From a virus, in the IMG/VR virus record IMGVR_UViG_3300044960_000113, positions 1 through 64,000 of that record: a DNA stretch of 64,000 bases; one strand, written 5' to 3'. This document shows positions 43,364-50,688 of this stretch, one piece after another (the stretch's first letter is position 1; each line of letters begins with the position of its first letter). Both the position numbers and the translations under genes were made by a program. Under the pieces are notes generated by a model, which saw only the letters and a list, made by a program, of their open reading frames with translations, had not been told where the DNA came from and made no database searches.

Positions 43364-43966
43364 CTATTTTTTATTCATAACAAAATAATCAGAAACTATA
43401 TCACAAAGACCATATTTCTTTGCTTCGTTAGCATTTAACCATCTATCAGATGGTGAAAATAATATATCTTTTATTTGTTTTTCGGTCATTGTAGAATGTT
43501 TTTTAAAATGATCTAAAAATTGTTTTTCTAATCTTTCATGAAAACGTTGAGTTGCTACTAAATCATGATATTTACCATGAATAAAACCATGGAATTGATG
43601 AGCCATAATTTCAGTATTTTTTGTTAATATTCTTTTTCCTTTAGTTCCAGCACTAGTAATTAATAATCCCATTGATGCAACTAAACCAATACCAACTGTT
43701 TGAACATCTAATCTAGACGTTGCCATTGCGTCTATAATACACCAACCATCTGAAACTGTTCCACCAGGACTATTTACAAATAATGTTAAGTCTTGTGAGG
43801 AATCAAAAAGTAAATTCGCCTTAATAATAAATTCAACTGCTGCACAACTTTTATCTTCATCTATTTCACCAAATAACATATGAGATCCTAAAGATCCCAA
43901 ACTTATCATATCAAATGGAAGCGTCTGTTGATCTTGCTGAATTTCAATATGGTTATTTTTTATCAT
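43364..43966 (-). CDS. clpP: ClpP-like serine protease
   Basis: 200 residues with the full ClpP layout: NSPGGTVSDGWCIIDAM (65-81), LVASMG with catalytic Ser98, IMAHQFHG with His123 and SPSDRWLNA with Asp174. ClpP forms a barrel-shaped protease fed by an ATPase. Marine T4-like phages often carry one; it may work with the host ClpX/ClpA or in head maturation. Length is the usual one for the family. TTTTAGGAACAATA precedes the ATG. Confidence 0.93.
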   Translation of the reverse strand: MIKNNHIEIQQDQQTLPFDMISLGSLGSHMLFGEIDEDKSCAAVEFIIKANLLFDSSQDLTLFVNSPGGTVSDGWCIIDAMATSRLDVQTVGIGLVASMGLLITSAGTKGKRILTKNTEIMAHQFHGFIHGKYHDLVATQRFHERLEKQFLDHFKKHSTMTEKQIKDILFSPSDRWLNANEAKKYGLCDIVSDYFVMNKK

Positions 43967-44012
43967 TATTGTTCCTAAAAGAATAAAAATTTTGTTAATA
44001 AATTAATAAATA

Positions 44013-44020
44013 TATAAATA
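44013..44020 (+). promoter_or_regulatory. Candidate late promoter for nucleotidyltransferase gene
   Basis: TATAAATA on plus, 26 bases before the ATG at 44046. The gene has no ribosome binding site in the short leader that would result. Confidence 0.5.
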
Positions 44021-44045
44021 TAACGTTATTATTATTTATTTAATC

Positions 44046-44819
44046 ATGAAAACTGGATTTAAAGAATTTTTAATTCTAGAATTAGATTATAATAATTTAG
44101 ATACTAAAATTGATTATCATAAAACACTAAATATTAAACTCTGGGATAATCCCGAAAAACCCAGTGATGCTAAACTTAAAAATGATGTAAAATATGCTTT
44201 AAATAATATAGCTAATGAGTTTATAGAATTTTTAGAAATTCCTAAACAAGATGTTAAAGATATTATTATAACTGGTTCTAATGCTAGTTTTAATTATGTA
44301 GAAGGTTTATCTGACATTGATTTACATATAATAGTTGATTTTTCAAAAAATAATATATGCACAGATTGTAAAACAGAGTTTGTTAATTCTTGTTTTCAAG
44401 CTAAAAAATCACTGTGGAATTCAACACATAATATAACAGTAAAAGATCAACCTGTAGAATTATATGTTCAAGATGCAAATGAACCACATATTGCATCTGG
44501 AGTATGGAGTTTAAAACAAGATAACTGGCTTATAGTACCACAATATGTTCATCCAACATATGATACGACAGCAGTTAAAATTAAAGCATCTGAAATTATG
44601 AATCAAATTGATGACTTAATTTCAAGTCAATCTGATGATATAACAAGTTTTGAAAAATTAAAAGAAAAAATACGTACGATGAGGAAGACTGGATTATATT
44701 CTGGTGGTGAATATTCAATAGAAAATTTAGTGTTTAAAACACTCAGAAATAATGGATATTTAGAAAAGCTCTCGTCCTATCTCATTAAGATCAAGGACAA
44801 GAGCTTAAGTTTAGATTAA
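44046..44819 (+). CDS. Nucleotidyltransferase (Pol beta-like) with targeting-like N-terminus
   Basis: 257 residues. IIITGSNASFNYVEGLSDID (about 73-92) holds the GS motif (Gly77, Ser78) and the DxD metal site (Asp90, Asp92) of the Pol beta superfamily, and LHIIVDF follows. Such enzymes transfer nucleotides to RNA, proteins or small molecules; members include MNT-type toxins and antibiotic modifiers. The N-terminus MKTGFKEFLILE resembles the T4 capsid-targeting sequence (MKTYQEFIAE) with an LILE cleavage-like site. Similar nucleotidyltransferases occur in marine phages. The 3' end of the gene holds a hairpin terminator. Confidence 0.8.
   Translation: MKTGFKEFLILELDYNNLDTKIDYHKTLNIKLWDNPEKPSDAKLKNDVKYALNNIANEFIEFLEIPKQDVKDIIITGSNASFNYVEGLSDIDLHIIVDFSKNNICTDCKTEFVNSCFQAKKSLWNSTHNITVKDQPVELYVQDANEPHIASGVWSLKQDNWLIVPQYVHPTYDTTAVKIKASEIMNQIDDLISSQSDDITSFEKLKEKIRTMRKTGLYSGGEYSIENLVFKTLRNNGYLEKLSSYLIKIKDKSLSLD
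44766..44806. terminator. Bidirectional hairpin terminator between convergent genes
   Basis: AAGCTCT-c-GTCCT-ATCT, loop CATTA, then AGAT-ca-AGGAC-a-AGAGCTT: a long imperfect stem inside the last codons of the plus-strand gene, followed on plus by TTTATTTTTTTATT and on minus by TTTTC. It lies between converging genes. Confidence 0.6.
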
Positions 44820-44820
44820 T

Positions 44821-45348
44821 TTATTTTTTTATTGTATTATCAATATCGACAGGTTTTTCTAATTTATCAATAAGTCTATTATATTCTCTCATAATAGCAG
44901 CATCTCTTAAACCAACATATAAAGAACTTACAATAAGAAACGGTATACCCCATTTAAAAAATGCTTCAAATATTGCTAAATATGTAAAAGTATCTATCAT
45001 TTTATCACTAAACCATAAATAATATTTACCTTCTGATATAATTAAAAATCCTAAGAAACTTACCCCAATTCCTATAACACATGCAGCTAATGACATTTGA
45101 TGTAAACTTTCATCTTTTTTTCCAACTTTAAGCATAATAGTATATGCTAACCAATAATAAAAAAATCCCAGTGATAAAAACGCAAAACCTGTTTCAAGTA
45201 AAATAAATCCTTCCCACGTCTTGTGTTTTAATACACAGAATAACAATGAAAGTAATAAAAAAATTAGGAAACAATTAAGAGATATTTCATAAAATACAGA
45301 AATAAATGGATCTTTTCTATATTCATAATAACCATCATAATCAGACAT
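44821..45348 (-). CDS. Membrane protein with about four segments
   Basis: 175 residues. Hydrophobic segments at about 25-42 (NCFLIFLLLSLLFCVL), 49-72 (FILLETGFAFLSLGFFYYWL), 88-104 (AACVIGIGVSFLGFLII) and 124-145 (FTYLAIFEAFFKWGIPFLIV). N-terminal acidic/Tyr-rich (SDYDGYYEYRKDP), C-terminal charged. An ideal AGGAGGATAATAT precedes the ATG. It could be a holin-like or superinfection-exclusion protein, but nothing beyond topology supports either. It follows the RNA ligase in the same direction. Confidence 0.75.
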   Translation of the reverse strand: MSDYDGYYEYRKDPFISVFYEISLNCFLIFLLLSLLFCVLKHKTWEGFILLETGFAFLSLGFFYYWLAYTIMLKVGKKDESLHQMSLAACVIGIGVSFLGFLIISEGKYYLWFSDKMIDTFTYLAIFEAFFKWGIPFLIVSSLYVGLRDAAIMREYNRLIDKLEKPVDIDNTIKK

Positions 45349-45409
45349 ATATTATCCTCCTATTGGTGTGTTGAAAAACGATCTTTACTTAAAAAACTTT
45401 TACATAACA

Positions 45410-46516
45410 TTAAATCTGCTCAAGAGAATATTCATGTAGATAATTTTTTTTAAAAAATGAAACATAATCTATATCTGCTGTTAAATATCTTTTCATTAAT
45501 AAACTGAACATATCTGAATTTTTAAACTTTATCGCAAAATCTTTTCTAGATAAATGTGCATTTTCCTTAAACATTTTTTCAACTGCATCAGATATTTGTA
45601 AAATTTTCATCTTAACATCATGTTCAATTTTATTAATCTTTTCAAGTTGTAAAACATCATCAATCATACTTTTTATATCATCTATTTTTTCATCTAATAC
45701 TAATTCTGCAATATCACGCTCTCGTAAAAATACAATAGTTTTATGTAATTCTAAATACCATTTAGATTTTGCTTTAACCATATTACCATCAGCAAACTGG
45801 AAAATATAGCCTTCGATACCTTCAACAGTTTCAAGATTTTTAACAAGTTCTTGATTAGTCATTTCACTATTGACTTGATCAATAAGCTCAATATTGAACT
45901 TCGAAATTAAGTTATGAACAAATTCTTCTTCTTCGATATCCATACCAGCAAGAAAATACTTGCCAGAATACGTATTACGAACATGAAGAAGTTTCATCTG
46001 TGGTTCAGAACCATAATTTATAACAATTCGTGAGTTTGGCGCAGTATACTCAAAAGTTGGGGTCAGACCTGCTTTAAGTAAACTGTCTGAGAATTGATAA
46101 TAGTTTTTATTAACATCAGCAAACTTGTTAGCAGCTAATGCAACGTCAGACGTAAATGACTTTTTGGACTTAAAACAGACGTTTCCATCGACTAGGACTG
46201 GATGGACCATTGAACCATCTCGTTTGTCTAGAGTAGCTACGATTTTATTCCAATCAAGATTTTCTAAACGAGTTTCTTCACATTCACCAATGTTAAAAAA
46301 TTTATGAAGTGGTCGGCTTACAATATTGCCATTTCTATCAAAAGTAATACCACGACATTCCCGTGCCCACCAAGCATTCTCACCGTGGAATGTATCTTTA
46401 TCTGAAATCATGTAGCAAACGACAGTAAAGCCGTTTTCTTGTTCCATGAATCGAATTTCTTTCATATGACCAACTTTTTCTTTAAGTTGGTCAATATGTT
46501 GTATATATGGAAACAT
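45410..46516 (-). CDS. rnlA: RNA ligase, T4 Rnl1-like
   Basis: 368 residues. ARECRGITFDRNG and RPLHKFFNIGE precede motif I LDKRDGSM with the adenylated Lys98; EGYIFQFADGNMVKAKSKWY (about 228-247) covers motifs IV and V. This is the T4 RNA ligase 1 (RnlA) type, which in T4 repairs tRNA cut by host anticodon nucleases. The ATG at 46516 is preferred over a TTG one codon earlier: AAGGAA sits 7 bases before it. The ribosome binding site lies in one arm of a hairpin. The gene is clearly richer in G and C than its neighbours, which suggests it came from elsewhere. Confidence 0.9.
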   Translation of the reverse strand: MFPYIQHIDQLKEKVGHMKEIRFMEQENGFTVVCYMISDKDTFHGENAWWARECRGITFDRNGNIVSRPLHKFFNIGECEETRLENLDWNKIVATLDKRDGSMVHPVLVDGNVCFKSKKSFTSDVALAANKFADVNKNYYQFSDSLLKAGLTPTFEYTAPNSRIVINYGSEPQMKLLHVRNTYSGKYFLAGMDIEEEEFVHNLISKFNIELIDQVNSEMTNQELVKNLETVEGIEGYIFQFADGNMVKAKSKWYLELHKTIVFLRERDIAELVLDEKIDDIKSMIDDVLQLEKINKIEHDVKMKILQISDAVEKMFKENAHLSRKDFAIKFKNSDMFSLLMKRYLTADIDYVSFFKKNYLHEYSLEQI

Positions 46517-46517
46517 C

Positions 46518-46547
46518 AATATTCCTTTATTACTTAACAGGAATATT
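46518..46547 (-). promoter_or_regulatory. Hairpin covering RNA ligase ribosome binding site
   Basis: AATATTCCT (46539-46547 complement) and AGGAATATT pair with a 12-base loop; the 3' arm in the transcript contains the AAGGAA site, 2 bases from the ATG. This could hold back translation until the stem is opened or until a shorter transcript is made. Confidence 0.55.
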
Positions 46548-46580
46548 ATAACACAATTTTAATAATTTGTAAACTATTGA

Positions 46581-46730
46581 TTATTTGACTAATAGAAAAA
46601 CTATTAATCCTAAATTTATGATATTTAATGTTAAACTTAATAAAATAAGTTTATTTTGTTTTTTATCTACTTTATTAACTAATTCGTCAAATTCTTGACG
46701 TTGAACTGCGTTATTTGATAATACTCTCAT
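46581..46730 (-). CDS. Small tail-anchored membrane protein
   Basis: 49 residues from an ATG at 46730 with AAGGAATAAAACT before it. A polar N-terminal half (SNNAVQRQEFDELVNKVDKK) is followed by one hydrophobic segment at the C-terminus (about 28-48: LILLSLTLNIINLGLIVFLL). The arrangement is like that of small phage membrane proteins. It is flanked by the LRR pair upstream and the RNA ligase downstream, in one direction. Function unknown. Confidence 0.6.
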   Translation of the reverse strand: MRVLSNNAVQRQEFDELVNKVDKKQNKLILLSLTLNIINLGLIVFLLVK

Positions 46731-46782
46731 AGTTTTATTCCTTATATTTTATAAAATTAAAATTTATATTCTTAAAACAGTT

Positions 46783-47388
46783 TCATTCCCAGATAAAACT
46801 TCCACCAATATTAATAAATGAATGGTCTGGTTCTGACTTAAAAAAATTGTTTGAACAGTTAAAATTGCCACTCACTTCTTTTGGCCCATCTTGTAACGAT
46901 GTCAGTTTATTATATGCACAATCAAAATCACCATTTATCTCTTTTGGCACACCTTGTAATGATGTTAATTGATTATTTGAACAATCAAAATCACCATGAA
47001 TTTCTTTTGGTGCACCTTGTAATGATGTTAATTGATTATGATAACAATAAAAACTACCACCAACTTCTCTTGGTCCGCCTTGTAATGATGTTAATTCATT
47101 AAATGAACAATCAAAATCACCACCAACTTCTTTTGGCGCACCTTGTAATGATGTTAATTTATTATTATCATAACAATCAAAATCACCATCTACTTCACCA
47201 AATTGAACTGGTATATGTGTCAAATTGTTATAAGAAATATAAACACTACCACTAACATCAACTACACCATTTTCATGAATGGTATAATTTTTAATTTTCA
47301 TTTCTTTTAACCAATTCTCAATATCTGATTTATCAGTCAAGAATTTATGTTGTTGTTCTTCTTTTAAAAATAGTTCTTGTAATTTCAT
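46783..47388 (-). CDS. LRR protein, second locus, 5 repeats
   Basis: 201 residues: the family N-terminal region (DIENWLKEMKIKNYTIHENG), five 21-residue repeats and the cap (FFKSEPDHSFINIGGSFIWE). Repeat 1 has one extra residue (CYDNNKLTSL). It is about 4 kb away from the main array and lies in another operon with tail and membrane genes. Its start overlaps the stop of the other LRR gene (ATGA). The N-terminus MKLQELFLKEEQQ matches the array members, so it is a recent relative. Confidence 0.84.
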   Translation of the reverse strand: MKLQELFLKEEQQHKFLTDKSDIENWLKEMKIKNYTIHENGVVDVSGSVYISYNNLTHIPVQFGEVDGDFDCYDNNKLTSLQGAPKEVGGDFDCSFNELTSLQGGPREVGGSFYCYHNQLTSLQGAPKEIHGDFDCSNNQLTSLQGVPKEINGDFDCAYNKLTSLQDGPKEVSGNFNCSNNFFKSEPDHSFINIGGSFIWE

Positions 47389-48224
47389 TTCCAGATAAAA
47401 TCTCCACCAATATTAATAAATGAATGGTCTGGTTCTGATTTAAAATTATTACGTTTACAGTCAAAATTTCCACCAACTTCTCTTGGTGCATGTTTTAATG
47501 ATGTCAAATTATTATATGAACAAATAAAATCACCACCAACTTCTTCTGGACCACCTAATAATGATTCTAATTTATTTCCTGAGCAATTAAAAATATTACC
47601 AATTTTTTTTGGAGCTCCATTTAACGTTACTAAATCATTATTATAACAATTAAAATTGTTACCTACTTCTTTAGGTCCACCTTCTAATGTTGTTAAATTA
47701 TTATTGTAACAATTAAAACTACCATCTATTTTTAATGGTGATCCTTTTAATGATGTTAATTTGTTTCCATAACACGTAAAATTATTTCCAATTTCTTTTG
47801 GTCCATCTAATAATGATGTTAATTGATTATTTGAACAATCAAAACTACCACCTATTTCTATTGGTGCACCACGTAATGTTGTTAATTCATTATTTGAACA
47901 ATCAAAATATCCATTTATTTCTCTTGGTGCACCTTGTAATGACGTTAATCTATTATATGCACAATAAAAATCACCACCCACTTCTTTTGGTGATCCTCGT
48001 AATGATGTTAACATATTTTCGTAACAATAAAAATTTTCACTTATTGAACCAAATTGTACCGGTATATATGTTAAATTTTTATTAGAAATATCAACAATTC
48101 CATCTACATCAACTATACCATTATTATTAATAGTATAATTTTTTATTCTCATTTCTATTAACCAGTTCTCTATTTTATTTTTATCGGTTAAAAAATTATG
48201 TTCAAATAAGTCACTTAATTTCAT
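47385..48224 (-). CDS. LRR protein, second locus, divergent, 9 repeats
   Basis: 279 residues with nine repeats and cap. It is the most divergent family member: the N-terminus is MKLSDLFEHNFLTDKNKIEN, and repeats read CYENMLTSLRGSP, CSGNKLESLLGGP, CKRNNFKSEPDHS at the cap. VQFGSISENF replaces VQFGEVDGNF. It may be close to the ancestral gene, with the array derived by duplication. Its start overlaps the stop of the 69-residue gene. Confidence 0.84.
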   Translation of the reverse strand: MKLSDLFEHNFLTDKNKIENWLIEMRIKNYTINNNGIVDVDGIVDISNKNLTYIPVQFGSISENFYCYENMLTSLRGSPKEVGGDFYCAYNRLTSLQGAPREINGYFDCSNNELTTLRGAPIEIGGSFDCSNNQLTSLLDGPKEIGNNFTCYGNKLTSLKGSPLKIDGSFNCYNNNLTTLEGGPKEVGNNFNCYNNDLVTLNGAPKKIGNIFNCSGNKLESLLGGPEEVGGDFICSYNNLTSLKHAPREVGGNFDCKRNNFKSEPDHSFINIGGDFIWK

Positions 48225-48430
48225 GATATAAATTGTTTAAACGTAATTTTTGATGATTCTTTTATTCCAAGTTTATGTTGGACTATTTTATTAACATATG
48301 CCCAAAAAGATGGTGATTCATTTTTAAATTTTTCTTTAACTTCTTTTTTTGTTTCATCCCATATTTTTTCTACTTCTTTTTCTGATTTTCCAGATTTTTT
48401 AGAAAAAGACTTAATTAATGGTGTTGGCAT
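48221..48430 (-). CDS. Small unknown protein with targeting-like C-terminus
   Basis: 69 residues. The start PTPLIKSFSKKSGKSEKEVE and the SPSFWAYVNKIVQHKLGIKE segment recur, from memory, in small proteins of marine T4-like phages. The last residues KITFKQFIS resemble a capsid-targeting sequence but sit at the C-terminus. The stop overlaps the start of the LRR gene. GAGGTAAAATAAT precedes the ATG. Function unknown. Confidence 0.7.
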   Translation of the reverse strand: MPTPLIKSFSKKSGKSEKEVEKIWDETKKEVKEKFKNESPSFWAYVNKIVQHKLGIKESSKITFKQFIS

Positions 48431-48441
48431 ATTATTTTACC

Positions 48442-49128
48442 TCATTTGTAAACAATATTTTTTTTAATTAATCTAAATACTGGTTGTATTATTGGTTGTT
48501 CTTTGATTTGTAAATTTTTGTCTGATAAATTAATATCTTCAATTATCATTATATCTTTTAATGGTTTATTATTAATTTTTTGTTGTATTTTTTTAGATTT
48601 ATTATCATTAAATGGTTTTAATTTATATGATTTTTTATTTTTAATTTTTTCTTCTTTAATAATATTATTATTAATAGATTTTTCAATATCCATTAATAAA
48701 GATTTAACTTCTTTTTTAATATTTTCTTCTACTTGTCTGACATCAATAGGTTTATTTTCTTCAGGTTTATTTTCTTCAGGTTTATTTTCTTCAGGTTTAT
48801 TTTCTTCAGGTTTATTTTCTTCAGGTTTATTTTCTGGTTTTGAGTCAAGTAAAGTAATTTCTCTATTATATGGGATAAATGTTCTACCATTAACAACAAT
48901 TTCTATAGAACACATTACTGGTGTTGAAATATATTGAAGTAAACCTGTTAATTGTGGAATTTCAGCAATCCATTCGTTTTCTGTTGTTCCTTTTTTTGCG
49001 GTAAAACATAATCTTTTCTCATCATTTCCAATAAAAACTCTAACTTTTGATGGGAGTGATGATGTCCCAATTATACCAACATCAAAAGTGATTAAATTAT
49101 TTTCATTTATGTTTAAAACTAAACTCAT
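48442..49128 (-). CDS. Unknown protein with ENKPE repeats
   Basis: 228 residues. Residues 1-95 look like a beta-sandwich (NNLITFDVGIIGTSSLPSKV, then FTAKKGTTENEWIAEIPQLT). A linker at about 99-125 repeats PEENK six times, and a Lys-rich helical C-terminus follows. The first domain recalls a small conserved protein of T4-like cyanophages with no settled role. The gene overlaps the next by ATGA. The repeat linker comes from perfect 15-base DNA repeats. Confidence 0.72.
   Translation of the reverse strand: MSLVLNINENNLITFDVGIIGTSSLPSKVRVFIGNDEKRLCFTAKKGTTENEWIAEIPQLTGLLQYISTPVMCSIEIVVNGRTFIPYNREITLLDSKPENKPEENKPEENKPEENKPEENKPEENKPIDVRQVEENIKKEVKSLLMDIEKSINNNIIKEEKIKNKKSYKLKPFNDNKSKKIQQKINNKPLKDIMIIEDINLSDKNLQIKEQPIIQPVFRLIKKNIVYK
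48751..48840. repeat. 15-base tandem repeat (five full copies)
   Basis: TTTATTTTCTTCAGG repeats five times without change from 48751 to 48825, then a partial sixth copy. It encodes the PEENK linker. Perfect identity implies recent expansion. Confidence 0.95.
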
Positions 49129-49463
49129 TTTTTAACTCGTAAATTATTAATATTTACAGAAATTTGAAATTCATGAATATCTATATTATTTATATAAACA
49201 ATTGAACCTACGTCTAATGGAATATTTTCCTGTGTTTCTGTAAATCTGTCACCTAATAAATCTAACGTTACAGTAACATATGGTTGTTCTAAATTAATAA
49301 ATAAGTCATCATCTGTTTCATCTATATTTCTATAAAATCTTCTATAAATTGATGGTGGTATGTTTCTAATATGACCTTTTTGTAATGGTACAATAATTAT
49401 CGCAGATAATTTACATCTACCATTTATTGTTTGTTTATTTATTGAACATGCATTAATAGGCAT
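49125..49463 (-). CDS. Unknown small protein, probably virion-related
   Basis: 112 residues. PINACSINKQTINGRCKLSA opens it, and the middle holds YVTVTLDLLGDRFTETQENI. Similar short proteins stand near tail genes in marine T4-like phages, from memory. The C-terminus is beta-rich and basic (INNLRVKK). Its stop overlaps the start of the ENKPE-repeat gene; its start lies 9 bases after the peptidase stop. No strong ribosome binding site. Confidence 0.7.
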   Translation of the reverse strand: MPINACSINKQTINGRCKLSAIIIVPLQKGHIRNIPPSIYRRFYRNIDETDDDLFINLEQPYVTVTLDLLGDRFTETQENIPLDVGSIVYINNIDIHEFQISVNINNLRVKK

Positions 49464-49472
49464 ATAAATAAA

Positions 49473-50093
49473 TTATCTTTTTATTTCATAAACAACTTCA
49501 AAGTCAGAACAATCTCTAAACATTTGAGGATGTAAATTTTTATACTTTTTAATAAGTTTTTCGAAATTCGCAAATTTTGTATTATAGTCTGGTAAAGCTT
49601 GAAGTGAAATTCTCACTAATTCTACACAACTTAATTCTTTATCTGATTTTAAATCAAACAATGTATCATATGGTTTTCCTAATTCTGTTCTAGCTTTATC
49701 CATTATTTCTGTCCATTCTGTTAATGTTAATCCTTTCGGTTTTAATAACGCAACAGAATGACAATTAAATACTTGATCAAATGGAGTATAATGAACACCT
49801 ATTCCAGTTGCTTCTATTAATCTAAAATCTTTTTCTTCTGTAACTTCATTTTCTAAATTCATCAATGCATGAGAATAATAACCAAATTTTCCTGTCATCA
49901 AAAAATATAAAAATGATATTAAATATGTTGATAAATGATTATTTCTTCTTGTAAGTATAATATAATAATCTGGTGTTAATAATTTAATTATATTTTCTTT
50001 ATCTTCTTGTGTTAATCCACCCTTTTGTTTCCAATGTATTTTTCCAAGAAATAATGTTAATGATTTTCTTAATTTTTCAATTTTTTTCAACAT
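49473..50093 (-). CDS. YiiX-like permuted papain-fold peptidase
   Basis: 206 residues from the ATG at 50093 (GAGGAGAAAAAT just before it; an upstream ATG would contain this site). GYYSHALMNL with His75, RLIEATGIGVHYTPFD, and DKELSCVELVR with Cys156 follow the permuted NlpC/P60 (YiiX, G6R) layout, in which His precedes Cys. Such enzymes cleave amide bonds of peptides, lipids or peptidoglycan. Position among fibre genes suggests a virion-borne or lysis role. A hydrophobic stretch at 54-66 (LSTYLISFLYFLM) might contact membrane. Confidence 0.78.
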   Translation of the reverse strand: MLKKIEKLRKSLTLFLGKIHWKQKGGLTQEDKENIIKLLTPDYYIILTRRNNHLSTYLISFLYFLMTGKFGYYSHALMNLENEVTEEKDFRLIEATGIGVHYTPFDQVFNCHSVALLKPKGLTLTEWTEIMDKARTELGKPYDTLFDLKSDKELSCVELVRISLQALPDYNTKFANFEKLIKKYKNLHPQMFRDCSDFEVVYEIKR

Positions 50094-50129
50094 ATTTTTC
50101 TCCTCAAATTTCAAAAATCATTGATATCA

Positions 50130-50687
50130 TTATTCTTCACCATAAATTAATGGCCAACCAGTTAAATAATTATATGATAATGGATCTTGACTTGCATACA
50201 TGTTCGCTTTATGTTCTTCCGCTTTTGCAAAAATAAGCATATCTGCTTGAGCTACAGCACTAAATATTTGTTGTGCTAATGTTGGTGTCATTAGTACAAA
50301 TGATCCATCCATTGTTTTCCAATAAATATTAGAAGGCATATTTTGTCCAAGCAATACTAAACCTATATGTTGAATTCTAGAAGTATCATCTGTATGAAAC
50401 CATTTACCGTTAACTTTAACACCACCCATTTTTCTTCTATCTCTTTCTTGTTGTATTTTTCTCCACATATCTAATCTTATTTCAGCCAATTCTCTTGCTG
50501 CTATTTCTTCAGGCGACATTGGGCTAATAATATTATTTGTGTAAACCCAATTTGCTGGACCTACTTGTTTACATGCAGCTTCATCTGAAAATACGGGGTC
50601 AATGACCCAATCTTCTGCTGGTGTAAGCAATTCTGGGTTATCTGTTGTTTCCCAAATCCAAGTTTTTTTGTTAAAGCATAATGCCAT
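50130..50687 (-). CDS. DUF4376 protein downstream of fibre gene
   Basis: 185 residues from the ATG at 50687 (GGAGTTATTATAAT before it). The C-terminal half, RDRRKMGGVKVNGKWFHTDD followed by TSRIQHIGLV, WKTMDGSFVLMTPTLAQQIF and a helix, is the DUF4376 domain seen in phage tail-fibre assembly or tail-associated proteins. The N-terminal part (CFNKKTWIWETTDNPELLTP) is separate. Its start overlaps the end of the 559-residue fibre gene by a few bases, so it may assist or attach to that fibre. Confidence 0.8.
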   Translation of the reverse strand: MALCFNKKTWIWETTDNPELLTPAEDWVIDPVFSDEAACKQVGPANWVYTNNIISPMSPEEIAARELAEIRLDMWRKIQQERDRRKMGGVKVNGKWFHTDDTSRIQHIGLVLLGQNMPSNIYWKTMDGSFVLMTPTLAQQIFSAVAQADMLIFAKAEEHKANMYASQDPLSYNYLTGWPLIYGEE

Positions 50688-50688
50688 A

